Source: Phalacrocorax aristotelis
Lineage: Eukaryota > Chordata > Aves > Suliformes > Phalacrocoracidae
Assembly: GCF_949628215.1 (NCBI RefSeq)
Contig: NC_134279.1
Span: 62,231,766-62,295,765, forward strand
Length of the DNA: 64,000 bases
Direction of reading: 5' to 3'
Both the position numbers and the translations under genes were made by a program. Below the pieces are notes generated by a model. It did not search any database. It had not been told where the DNA came from and saw only the letters and a program-made list of their open reading frames with translations. Position 1 is the first letter of the stretch. Each line of letters begins with the position of its first letter. Positions 47,980 through 59,800 of the stretch are shown here, piece after piece.

Positions 47980-50900
47980 GTCTCTAATTTCCTAAGTGAT
48001 ACATATAATCAGTTGCAACACTCAACACATGAGGTTCACAGGTCAGGAAGGCCCATCAAAGGCAATGGAATCTTCATATAAATGAAAAAAATTTTATAGC
48101 TCTGCCTTGAAAGTCCTGAAGAACAGTGACTGTAGTGTCAATTGGAGAAGTTATCATCATCTTTTCATTCCAGGTTCTCACATTTTGGCTGTCCCTGGAC
48201 TAGCCCTTAGCCAGTCATTACTGACCTTTGCCTTAGCTCCACAAAGTTATTATTTCTTGTTATGTTACTTCGTTCTCCTTCCTGAGGAAATTTTCTCAAA
48301 AGATACTATTGACTCTTATCAATCAGGTATTGCAATTCATGGACATTATTTCTCAATTTTACTTGCTTAATATGTTAATGCGTGGGTGTAAAATATACTA
48401 ACTTTATCTACCCTTCACCTAATTTGTGTTCCTAAATACCATGAACCTCATAACACTTACCTATCTTTATATATGTCACTACAGCAAGGAACTGGTTTTG
48501 ATTAATGAAAACAATGTCAAAAGTATTAACCATTATCTGTGTCCAAACTCTGTACCTATTATTGTCTGTATTACCTGTACAATCTGCACATTGCTTCTTT
48601 CTCTAGGAATCATTCCATTCTGTTGTAAACTATTGTTATTGACATTTATTTCATTTCTTTTTTTAACACACACCTCAACAGAATCTATCATGCAGAATGA
48701 AATGCAAAGCAAATAGCACATTCACAGATGTTTCTTTATATAGCACTATCTAGGATGAAGACACAAGAAAAAGTTTTACTGCATGAATTTGCCACCAATC
48801 CATAGTTAACGTTAAGAAAAATATGTTTATGCTATCTTGCCAACTTCTATTAACAAGTATGCTTTATAATGCACTGAAGGAAAGTGTAGTCCAGTTAAAT
48901 GAGCATATATTAAAAGGAATAAGCCTATTAAAAAAGCAAGCCTCCTCTGCATCAAATGTAAGCTGCAATAAAGGCTTCTTTTCAAGTACTTTCTTTGTTA
49001 AAAAGGATACATTACTCATGTACCAAACCTGAATCTGTTTACACATTTCTTGAGTCTTTTTAAATAAATGTCTTTTAAAAGAATTCACTTGGCAAAAATA
49101 AACAAATAAATGAAACATCAGAGAGAGAGGACATTGCCAGCTTGTAATGTACTGAAAACCTGTGTTAGTTACTGTAGGTTAATTAAGATGGCTCTTTAGA
49201 AATCTGACAAATAACAATGATTTTCTCCCTTTCTTCTACTTCAGAAATACTAAAACACTACATTCAGAAAGCTTTTATCTTTATTTCTGTATTTTTTATT
49301 TTCTAAAGTTAGCTGCCATTTTTAGTAGGAAATTAATTTTGCTTCATTTAAGGTGAAATATAAGCAGTTAAATTGTGGTTGTGTTCCTTTTCAATATAAG
49401 AATCACCTTAATAAAGTTATCTAATTTACTTTGTACATTAAGCTCAAAGTTAGTGGTATAAACACACTACTATGTAATATACTGTATAATATACCTTTCA
49501 CTAGGCAGGTAGGATATGAGTGAGATTACATGCCTTATGTTAGACTCCCAGTGAATATACTGAGGGTGTGCAGGTCCCTTGCTGCAGATAAGAAAAGACA
49601 GATATACATCAAGGTGGTGGGGTGAGGGAAAGGCTCTTGATCAGTATAGGTTTCCAGCTTAGAATTATTTGTTCTTCTGCAAAAACAGTTCTGATACAGT
49701 TCTGGAATAAGGATGAAAGCTAGACAGAGGCCTGGTGTAGTGATGCTGTTGAAGAGAATCAGAAAAATAGCTTCTTTAAGCCTATATGTAAAGTACGCTG
49801 TGAGTAGACTTTTCTCTGAGTCTATATATAATATAGACCCACCTTATGCTGAGGGAAGGTACATAGCTTGGTCTGTCCATTTCAGTCTTAATAATCTGAT
49901 GTTGCTATCTTTTCTTTTTATGTGATACTTCAGTATTGACAGTGCATAAACATTTCCATGGGTGATAGGAACCAATCATTTGAAAATCAACAAGACAAAT
50001 CAGCAGAACTGGCACGTCCTTGGGATGTCTGACTTGTCTTTTTCACTGAGCAATTTCATCACAATAAGGGGTTAGCAAGGGCAATCTTTATTCATAATTT
50101 ATTATGATAATTCACATAAATTAAGATTAAGCCATCGTTTGTTTATTTAGCACAAGATCTTCCCACAGAAAACTTTCTCAGGTTGGAGATCATATGGTTA
50201 TAGATATCTACTAATACATGTTAGGGAGACAAAATTTGAGATTGAAGGGATATGGAAGACATAATGACAAGTGAGGTGATTCAGGATAATGTGGTTCCCT
50301 AATCAGTGCTGTGTAGTGTGTCACATGTTCCACATAATTTCAGAGGGAAGAAGCTGCACTGTGTCATATCACAAATCCCCCTTCTTCAATATGGCTAGGC
50401 CCAGTCCTGGGGGATTGATAAATATGACAGCCCTGAGAGACAAAAAAATCCTGGGCTAACTGTATAAGTTAGGGCAGATAAAAAAAGAATTAATACATGG
50501 GATACACTTGTCTGATAGGGTACATAAATTACTCAGTTTTATAACACCTATCCTTCCAAAGCACCAGAATAGTAGAGATGAAGAAGGCAGACTACTACTT
50601 GCAGGAGCTTTGACAGAATAGTGAACAGCAAGTGAACTGATTTTAAAAAGTGCTGCTCTAAGATGTTATCTGTGCACTTCTCAAGTGAAAAAGCAACTCT
50701 AATTACTCTCTGTTGCTTTTCTTGGCAATCTTACCACTCCTGTCTTGATTGTGTGCAATATCATTGTACTTAGTCATAGTAGCCAGCACGGTAACAGCTG
50801 TACTGAGCAAAGAAAAAGTAATCTGTAATCAATTACTTCCAAGTAATCAGCATTATATACCTGTAACATTACTTTCCAGATCCAGCAATCAGCAGCTGGT

Positions 50901-52180
50901 AATAAACTGGTTTCTCACAGGAATTTTGACAACCCTGTACACCAGGTTTTGAACCACTATCAAGTCAGTGTGAAGTGTCTTTCTATAATATTTATTAGAT
51001 TGTACAATTAATAAAATCAAAGCATATGAATACCAGATCTATTGTGTGTGTACAATGGATTATACTACTACTGTTAATGGAGTTTCAAACTTCTAATGCT
51101 ATTGTATTTCAATATTTAATGATGATTATAAAATACCTTGAAAACTTCTAGGAACAAATTGTTGTAACCATTGTGTATAAATATTTCTGATGAACTACTT
51201 TTTCTCTCAGAAGTTCAGCTTCATCTCAATCAAAATATTTAATAAGTATTCCATCTTTTAAAAGAAAATGTAAAAACTGATGTAAAGTTTAGAAACAGAA
51301 CAGAATCCATTCAAAATGTAACAGAGCATCTTATTTAAACTCATTAATTTTGTCTACTTTGATAAAATTTCATTTCAAACTGCTTTATGTACAGTTGTCT
51401 GTCCAGTCTCATGTTGTCTATATTTTCTTTCATTGAGTGAATTTGATTGTGAAGCTACTTTGGCTACTTTGATTATGAGGTCAATGGTGTGACATCTCTT
51501 TGTATGATTTACCTGAGTCAGAAGCATTGAAACTAGGGCTGTGATTGCACAGCTGTGACCTGGAATTATTAAAAAAATAGAACAAAAGAACAATGGAAGA
51601 AAATGGAGTCACTCTATCTCTTTCTAGCTCTGCTGAATCTGCTCTTTAAACTATGTAAAGACTGAAACTGAAGACATTAATATAGACCTCAGCAGCTATC
51701 TATAATTCCTTTTGCAATATTCACATAAAAACAACAGCGCATCACTGCTCTGACTGCTTCTCCACTAAAAATAATCTAGCTTCCCCTGTATGAAGAAGCA
51801 AGCAGAGTATAGCTGTGCATGTGTTCTCTGGAATCATTTGCCCGTGATTCTCTAAGATGAGAACAGCAACATTATAATCTCTATGAGGCAACTATAGTAG
51901 ATAATGTACAAAAGATAAACATGTACTAAACGTATTAAAGTACTAAAGCAGATAATGTACTTATTGGTGTAAGTAAAGGGAAAGGCTCTATGTGTTCTCA
52001 GTGGCTTTTTCCTCACCCACTTCTGCCCTCCCCACCAGTTAAAAAGAGGAGAAGGTGGCACAGAGTTAGATACTATGATTCGATTAGTCCACACCCTTTT
52101 AATATAGGGATGTGTCCACACTCTGGTCTCTTAAGCACTGAATACTGTGATATTCTGAGCACAACACAAATACGTGTCAT
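47980..52180. other. Unique non-coding DNA, grading into decayed proviral sequence
   Basis: About 4.2 kb with no recognised gene. The stretch 52040-52180 may be badly decayed pol upstream of the integrase remnant (the plus frame 51990-52232 overlaps it), but I see no motif there. No 5' LTR of the 52-53 kb provirus is found. Confidence 0.45.
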
Positions 52181-52189
52181 AAGACAGAT

Positions 52190-52878
52190 GGTTAAAGCCT
52201 CTCTGGTATGGAGGATGATGGCTGAAATATAAATATGTCAGACATTATATCACACTCCCACAAACCTGCCCAGGTTTGCCAAGCCATGTGCTTACAATGG
52301 GTGGAAGCAAACACCGGATGGCTGGAAACATATCCCATGCCCCACGCCACCACCCGGAACACTATCCTGGGCCTGGAAAAACAAGTCCTGTGGCGACATG
52401 GCACCCCAGAGAGAATTGAGTCAGACAACGGGACTCATTTCCGAAAGAACCTCACAGACAGCTGGGCCAAAGAGCACGGCATTGAGTGGGTGTATCACAT
52501 CCCCTATCACGCACCAGCCTCTGGGAAAATTGAAAGATACAATGGACTATTAAAAACTACACTGAGAGCAATGGGAGGTTGGAACATTCAGGAACTGGGA
52601 TACACATTTAGCAAAAGCCACCTGATTAGTCAACCCTAGGGGATCTGCCAGTCGAGCTGGCCCTGCCCAGTCAGCACTTTTACATAGAGGGGGATAAAGT
52701 CCCTGTAATGCACGTGAAAAATATGCTGGGGAAGACAGTCTGGGTTATTCCTGCCTCAGGCAAAGGCAAACCCATTCATGGGATTGCTTTTGTTCAAGGG
52801 CCTGGGTGCACTTGGTGGGTGATGCAGGAGGATGGGAAAGTCCAAGGCAATTTGATTTTGGGTGTGAATAAACAATGA
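52190..52878 (+). pseudogene. pol: Retroviral pol, integrase and C-terminal remnant
   Basis: Plus-strand remnant of an avian ERV integrase. Similarity starts near 52190 (PLWYGG, then an in-frame TGA). The open frame 52235-52639 holds most of the catalytic core, including NTGWLETYPMPHATTRNT, ESDNGTHF and GKIERYNGLLKTTLRAMGG. The second Asp (in SDNGTHF) and the Glu (in GKIERYNG) are separated by exactly 35 residues, the D,D(35)E spacing. The first catalytic Asp region reads RHYIT, so that Asp appears lost. The ATG at 52235 is not a native start. Near 52630 the frame breaks. The C-terminal part resumes in the frame of 52693 (DKVPVMHVKNMLGKTVWVIP) and ends at the TGA 52876-52878. Integrase joins viral DNA to the host genome in the nucleus; this copy cannot be functional. 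Confidence 0.9.
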
Positions 52879-53300
52879 ATTAAACTATATTATGTTAATT
52901 GCTATCTAATAACTTCTATCATTGGCTATATGCCATGTCAGTGGTATTAGAGTAAGAATCACACAGATTAATGAGAATGAATTTTGATGAAACCGAACAA
53001 AGTGCAGCGATGATAGAACAGATAAGCACAGCAGTGATGGAACTAGAATTGGCTTGAGAGTGCAACAATCCAGCACTACACACCATCTCTCCTGCCCTGA
53101 AGAACTGTTATGACAGATGGAGCCCAAATCCATGCACTCATGACTCAATGGACTTTTTAGAAGGGTGACCCATAGACTAAGGGAATGATATCTGTTTGTA
53201 TATACCAAAAGACAGGAAAAGTGGTGCTGATTGATTGGAATGTATTGGAAAGTGTATGACCTGGGTATGACATATACAGTATAGAACAACGGTTGGATAC
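52879..53300 (+). other. 3' untranslated region of truncated provirus
   Basis: Lies between the pol stop and the 3' LTR. ACAGATGGAGCCCAAAT near 53112 and CATAGACTAAGGGAATGATA (53171-53190) match the compact provirus at 21600-21706. No env frame is seen; pol is followed almost directly by this segment. The minus frames 52906-53289 and 53157-53375 are chance. Confidence 0.7.
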
Positions 53301-53683
53301 TGTCCTGGTTTCAGATGGGATGGAGTTAATTTTCTTCCTAGTAGCTGGTATAGTGCTGTGTTTTGGATTTAGCATGAGAATAATGTTGGTAACACACTGA
53401 TATTTTAGTTGTTGCTAAGTGGTGCTTACACTAGTCAAAGACTTCAGCTCCCCATGCTCTGCCGGGTGCACAAGAAGCTGGGAAGGAGCACAGTCGGGAC
53501 AGCTGACCCCAACTGACCCAAGGGTTATTCCATACCTTATGATGTCATGCTCAGAATATAAGCTCAGTGGAGTTGGCTGGGGCACAATCACCACTGCTCA
53601 GAAACAGGCTGGGCATTGGTTGGTCGGTGGTGAGCAACTGCATTGTGCATCACTTGCTTTGTATGTTTTATTATTATTATTAT

Positions 53684-53717
<34 letters not shown>

Positions 53718-53889
53718 ACTACTACTACTATTTTACTTTATTTTATTTCAATTATTAAACTGTTCTCATCTCAAACCACAAGTTTTCTCACTTTTACCCT
53801 TCCAATTCTCTTTCCCATCCCACTGCAGGGTGGGGAGTGAACGAGCAGCTGTTTGGTGCTTAGCTGCTGGCTGGGGTTAAACCTCAATA
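53301..53889 (+). mobile_element. 3' LTR of truncated family-1 provirus (A-like U3, B-like R)
   Basis: Begins TGTCCTGGTTTCAGATGGGA and ends GGGGTTAAACCTCAATA. The U3 half, with GTGCACAAGAAGCTGGGA and a CRE variant TGATGTCA (53540-53547), follows subfamily A. The following R part (GGTTGGTCGGTGGTGAGCAA, then a T-rich run and AATTATTAAACTG) follows the subfamily-B layout of the copy at 3550. An expanded trinucleotide array lies inside. It is the 3' LTR because pol and the 3' untranslated region precede it on the same strand. The plus frames at 53419-53880 read through the array and are not genes. Confidence 0.92.
53668..53730. repeat. Compound trinucleotide microsatellite in LTR
   Basis: A run of about 63 bp made of TTA units, then CTA, then about eight CTG (53692-53717), then CTA again. 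Another LTR of the family (3550) has only a short GTTGTTGTT-type run at this position, so the array has expanded locally. Confidence 0.95.
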
Positions 53890-56800
53890 ACTTTTTGATT
53901 CACAATTTCTAACTGTTATAGAACACTTAAAATACAACATTTAAATATTTTTTTTCTTTATACATTTATATAAAGCAATATCTGAAATTTCACAGACACA
54001 AAGATGAGTCTTTATTTAGAAGTACAGTACAAATTTGATTAACAAATATAATTTTTGATGGATATGCAGAAAAAGTTGCAGTCACCAATTAATTAGATTC
54101 CTTCCTAAACTGATACCAAAAACCCCAAGGAAAGTGATGACTAACATTATATGTACAGCTATTCGCTGTATTTCTGGTAGCAGTCTATCAAAACCACTAT
54201 TATCAGTAATATAAAGGTACAGTGTATATAATTAGAATCTCAGTCAGTCCTTAGTGATACAATATGCAATGTCCACAATTCCTAGGTCAGTGCTCATAGT
54301 GCAGAAAGAAATATCTCTGTAACAACTATATGCTCTGATGGAGGTCATAATTGTTTTGGAATCCTTGTCCCACTTCACTTCACTAACAATCTTTCACTAG
54401 ACTTCATTTAATCCTAAGGATACTAGAGGCATGCTGAATTTATGACTTCTCTGCTTTAAAAAAATAACCATTTTCAGTCTGTAACATTCTGGATTCATTT
54501 ATGATTCATTAAAGTTAAATGAGAAAGCTCATTTCTATATTTAAGTTTTGCCTTGATTTTGGTGAAATTCTGCAACAGGTAGGATTGTGAAGAAGACTCA
54601 GAGCTAAAGCAATATCGGCTGGCTGCATGTTCTGAGAGCCCACTATGTGCTCAGTGGTAAGGGTATTGCCTGATTAGCACTGGGCTACTGTGTGGCTTCC
54701 AACTGGAGAAGAAATAAAGTGGTGCAATTAGGAGAAGCAGCATTCATTTTTAATGTTGTAAGACTTCCTCCTCTGAAGTCACTTGGAAATTCTTACCAAC
54801 ACGGAAAAGTGCAAAATCCTGAGTGTTGCCAGCCTGCATATGCTGTCCCTCTTACTACAGAAAATTCACCCAAATCAGCTAAATGTGCCCTCCTTAGAGG
54901 CTGTGGAGTATCTGTGGAGCTGCGTTGTACAGGTTTGAATCCTAGATGCACAACCTTCCTTGATTTATTGTATTTCACTACCTCATTATTCCTTATTTTA
55001 TTCCCTGAATGCATTCCATTTCATGTTCTGGTGAGACATCTGTGCTTAATTAATTATCTGCAGACCTAATAAAAACAATCTGTAGACAATGTAATATTTT
55101 TGTGCTCAATAGATCCAATGTCCACTAAAATAATTTGTTTTGTACAAAGCAAGACTCTCATCGCTTGGACCCTCATTACTTATATCAGCATTTTATGTTC
55201 TGTTGATAATGTTAATATGCACTGAAATGTGGAGGAACTTCAAATAAGCAATATTTGATAGTGAGGACTAATGACAATTGGGTTTCAGTTTGGGTTTTTT
55301 TATTGGTTTTAGTTTGTTTGTTTGTTTGTTTTTCCCAGCTATGTCCAAGACATAGTAGTCTTTTTGATTCATTTGTAATTTGTAGTAATGTTAACTGAGA
55401 AAAATCAGGTTTTATGAAATGGTGTTTTTCAGTGATATTTCACAGAATGTATAAACAAATTTATTGTTCAATATTGTGTGACACTTTCAGAAGAAGCAAT
55501 TGTTGCCTCCCTTTACCTTACCCAAATTTGAAATGCCAATAAATAATAATAATATATTATAATTTATATATTACATAAAAATAAATAAATGGTAGATTTG
55601 TATTTAACTTTTCCTTTTTTTTTTAATGTGACTTCTACCTGTGTCATCTCAAGGTCAGTTTTGGAGTCTTAAAAAAGAGACTTCTCTAGCACCCATGTAG
55701 CCAACAACGCAACAAGAAAAAACATAAAAAGCAAGAAAGGCTGCCTTATGTTTAAACTACCTCAGCAGTATTCAAGATGTGACGTTCTGATTTTCAACAG
55801 TTTTTGCCATCGGATTTGTGTTTGGCCTTAGATTTAAGGACAAGGTGAAAGGTAAAATTAAAATCTGAAAGACAATGTAAATATTTTGGGGATCTAGTAC
55901 ATATATTATCCATGGAAATTGGCACTAGATGCCCATGTTAATCAGCCAATTTGGATGTCCTAAAACCACACAAATGGCCTCCAGCTGGGACATCTCACAG
56001 CTCCTGTGTCATAGTTTTTGTAGATGCCTCAAATAAAAAGAATATTTTAAATGTCACTAGACAGGTAAGATTGAGCAGCTAAACTTCAGCCCAGATGTTT
56101 AATCCCAAGACTGTGATCCTTAAAAACTTTGCTATAATGCAGAGAACTTGTTTTTGATTTAACCTTCTTAGTAAAAATCTCTTCTCTTTATATTGAGTTA
56201 TTTACTACTGTTCATTACTATTCACATTTCTAAGTCCAACTAGGGTCTAGAAGAAACTTTTTCACCTAAATCCTGAGAAATTTAGTCAAATCACATTTAC
56301 CCAGCATGACGGTATTCAACCCATCTACTGTTCTGTGGGGAAAAATACAATGGTTACCCTGGCTTTTGTTTAAAATACAGAAGAGGAGGTGCCACCTTTC
56401 ATCCACAGTATGTAAGAAAATGTTAAATACATCCCTTTGCATTCAATGCAAAGGGAACGATTTATATATTTTCCTGACTATCAGGAATTAAAGCACAGGA
56501 CTCCATGTTCCTGTTTAAGTGTCTTTATTATGAGTAAGCTGTTCTTTTTCTCACAAACATATATAGACATGTACACACACAGATACCCCTTTCTTTGAGA
56601 ATTATCTTACATGTAATCTGTTCTTACATATTTGTAACAGATTCTGTGGCTGTGTTTAAAAATGAAAGACTGTTCCTTTTCAGTTTTTGAGTGAAATGAA
56701 GCAGTTGCTTGCCTTCACGGCAAGTTTCCCTGTTGCAGATCCTAATCAGAGGGAGGAAGGTTCTTTCAGGGGTAACCAAAGTACTTAAACAAAGGTCTAG

Positions 56801-59800
56801 ACAGACCGCCTTGTTTTCCCATTTCTGCCTATAAAACTTGGAACAAAAAGGTTTTTTAAATTCCTTTCTGTTAGTCTGTCTTGCCTGTTTACTTTTTAAG
56901 CTCTTTGGATACAGTCTGCTTCTTGCTGTTTATCCAGAAGGTGCAAAGTACAGCAAATTTGTACTTACTTTGGTCTGCTCGGCACTTCTTTAATATAAAT
57001 GCAAATAATAGTATTGGAACTAAGAATCCCAAGGAGATGTTATGTAATTCAATGGTTTAAATTCAAGTAGTGCTTCTCAAAGTCTTTCCTGAACAGAATG
57101 CTATTCCATTTTAATTGTGTAACTTGCCTTGATCTATTTTTAAGTTTCATACTAGAATTCTTTGTAGAAAATAAGAAACCTTAGAATGTACAAGGCAAGT
57201 ATTAATAGCTTCCCAAAGGAAAAAAAAAAACCAAACAACAAATAAACCCCCACACACAAACAAATAAAGCAAAAATACTCATAACCATTTTGAAAGATAT
57301 ATTATCTTTTGTATAGGCAAGTACTTTGGAGGTAGCTCAATAAAGCAATTTTATCAGTAAAGCAATTCAGCCAAAGAAACACCTGGCTACTTAGGAACCC
57401 ACTGCTACAGTAAAAGAAATCCTGTCCTCAGTACAGTCCACAAGAACCCAAGATAACTACTCTTTCAATGCTAGCAAGAAGTGAAAAATCTATCTAAACT
57501 AGCCAGTAGGAAACAATGAGGAGATAATTTTCAGCGCTGTCAAACATTAATTTTCTTCTATTGCTTCAGATAAATCATCTCTTTCTTAAAAACGTTCAGA
57601 GAGCTGGAATCTCTTACCTTAATACTTCAGAGGCTTGACCCCTTAATCTGAGAACCTCAACACACCTCAGCTCAGCAGAGGATCCAAAGAGGTAAAGGAA
57701 GAAAACAGAGAATTGTATCCAGTGGTGGACTAGACTTCTGTGGCTTATACGCATTAGAATTGGATAGCTATGAAGCCCACTTTCAAAAATGAAGGCACTG
57801 AATGAAGTTAGACAGTGGGCACAAATTAAAAATATTTTGTTTGTAGACACCGTCCTCACTCTGCTCCCTGAAAAACCCTGGGACTAACAATACCGGGCTT
57901 AGGACCCCATTTATTTTTACCTGTGGTGGTTTTAGTATTTGAAATTACTTAAGGTAAAGGTACAGCAAAATTATGGCAAATATTATCATACAAATGCTAT
58001 ATCATAAAATAATATTTTCCCGGTCAATCCATTGCTGTAACTCCCATTAACATTAATACTGCTCTCAAGTTAATAATATTCTTAAATCATTTTAACTGGA
58101 ATTTTAAAAAAAAAGTTCAAAAGGTGATAACCTTGGACATTATTTCAGGGCATGATTAATAGAACAGCTGAATTACTCAAAACTGTGGTGTTTACAATGG
58201 TTATTACAATAGTTAGCTAAAGTTAGGCTTAAAATTTGTCATTAGAATTACTGTCCTGTATTGTTTAACACTTGATGAACCGTTCTGCTTTAAATGCTGG
58301 GACTTTGTGACATCACAAAACCTGTAATGTTTTTCCATTAAAAATTTTCTTAAAGGCTTAGTGAAATAGCTTTCAATGTTCCTGTGAGACAGAGATGATA
58401 AGGGCCCATTTTAAACACAAATTTAAGCAAGGTAGTTTCTTCAGGACCACTAAAAAGACAAATAGGAGAATTAGGAATGAAAATCAGATGTTCCTAAATT
58501 TTCCCTCTACAGGTCATCCACACAAAACTTTTTCAGATATTATCGGGCAAATTAGACTAACATGGAACTATCTCAGTGTATATACAGCCCCCGACAGTAA
58601 CACTTGCAAAAATGAGAAAAGCAATAATACATTCAGTTTTACAGTTCAAGAATTCAAAAAGCCAGTAAAGAAAGTACACAAATAATGGATTCCTATTTTG
58701 AAAATTAGTAGATATAAAATAGCATAAAATTAAAGAGAAAGCTGTTCTTACCAACCTTGACAACAACAATTCTAACTCAGTATTAATATTAATTATATTG
58801 TATAGAATGAATGAAGTTAGTGTTTATATTGTTTATCTATACAGATATGTGAAACAAACTTCAATTAGTAACACTGGCTGCATGTAATCATGGTGCCTTT
58901 ACATATGTTCAGGAGGGTTCTATACTGTCATCTGCTGGATGTAAAATCTGTTTTTTGCAAAATCTGTCATCCCTCTGAGATGGAACAAATTGACAGGAGA
59001 GTGAACAAACAGTCGGCACCATAGATTTCAGTCCGGAATCTCTTACAATAATAATTAAATGTAATCCGAGTCTTTAACGTAAAATAAAATATTTTAGCAC
59101 CCTTTCATTTATTTTTTTCTCTTTATCTCTTTCAAATTATGGTTTTATTCTTCCATTGTCTTGTGTAACTGAGTCTGGATAAATAAGATGGGTAGTTCTA
59201 AACAGCATTTCTGATAAAAAACATGCCTTAAGTGTGCCTTAATTAAATGGCAGGTTTTGACCTAACAAAACCTGTCCAAATGTAATCTGCAAATGTTTTT
59301 GTGCAGGAAACAATTGTCCTTAATCAGAAAAAAATTTGAATGAAAGGTAGAGTACTAATAGATCTTTCATAGTCTGTGTCCAGTCTTTCTTTATGAACCA
59401 TGTGTTTTGAAAAATCATCCTTTGAGGAATGAATTTGGTTTCCCTACAACACTCTGTTGTATATGCATATGGCTACAAAATTTTTGCATATGCTGTTTCC
59501 AAATATATTGTTCAAACTATGTTACTATATTTTAACCAGTAGAGTCTGGGAATGACCTGGAAATGTCAAACATATTTTTAAGCCTGCAATGAGTGAGTAT
59601 CAGCTTTCAAGCTTATCAGAAGTCAGGGATAGTGGAGGAACTCAGTTTTGCCTCTATTTCCCAGTTTTTCCCTTACCAGACTGGTTAGGCTAAACTGTAA
59701 AACAATGTTATTTAAAATCTTGCTGTCTCATATGTGGAACCATCAAAAGTAACTGAGTCAAAGGTCAGACACAATACCTACTACATTCCATTTTTAAAGC

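Noticed and set aside
53419..53880. 153-codon plus-strand frame with a poly-Leu run
   Set aside because: The Leu run is the CTG/TTA microsatellite inside the LTR read in one frame; it is not a gene.
54692..55069. 125-codon plus-strand open frame
   Set aside because: No domain, no conserved motif, no signal of splicing or a promoter. A frame of this length is unremarkable among the many in 64 kb of six-frame translation.
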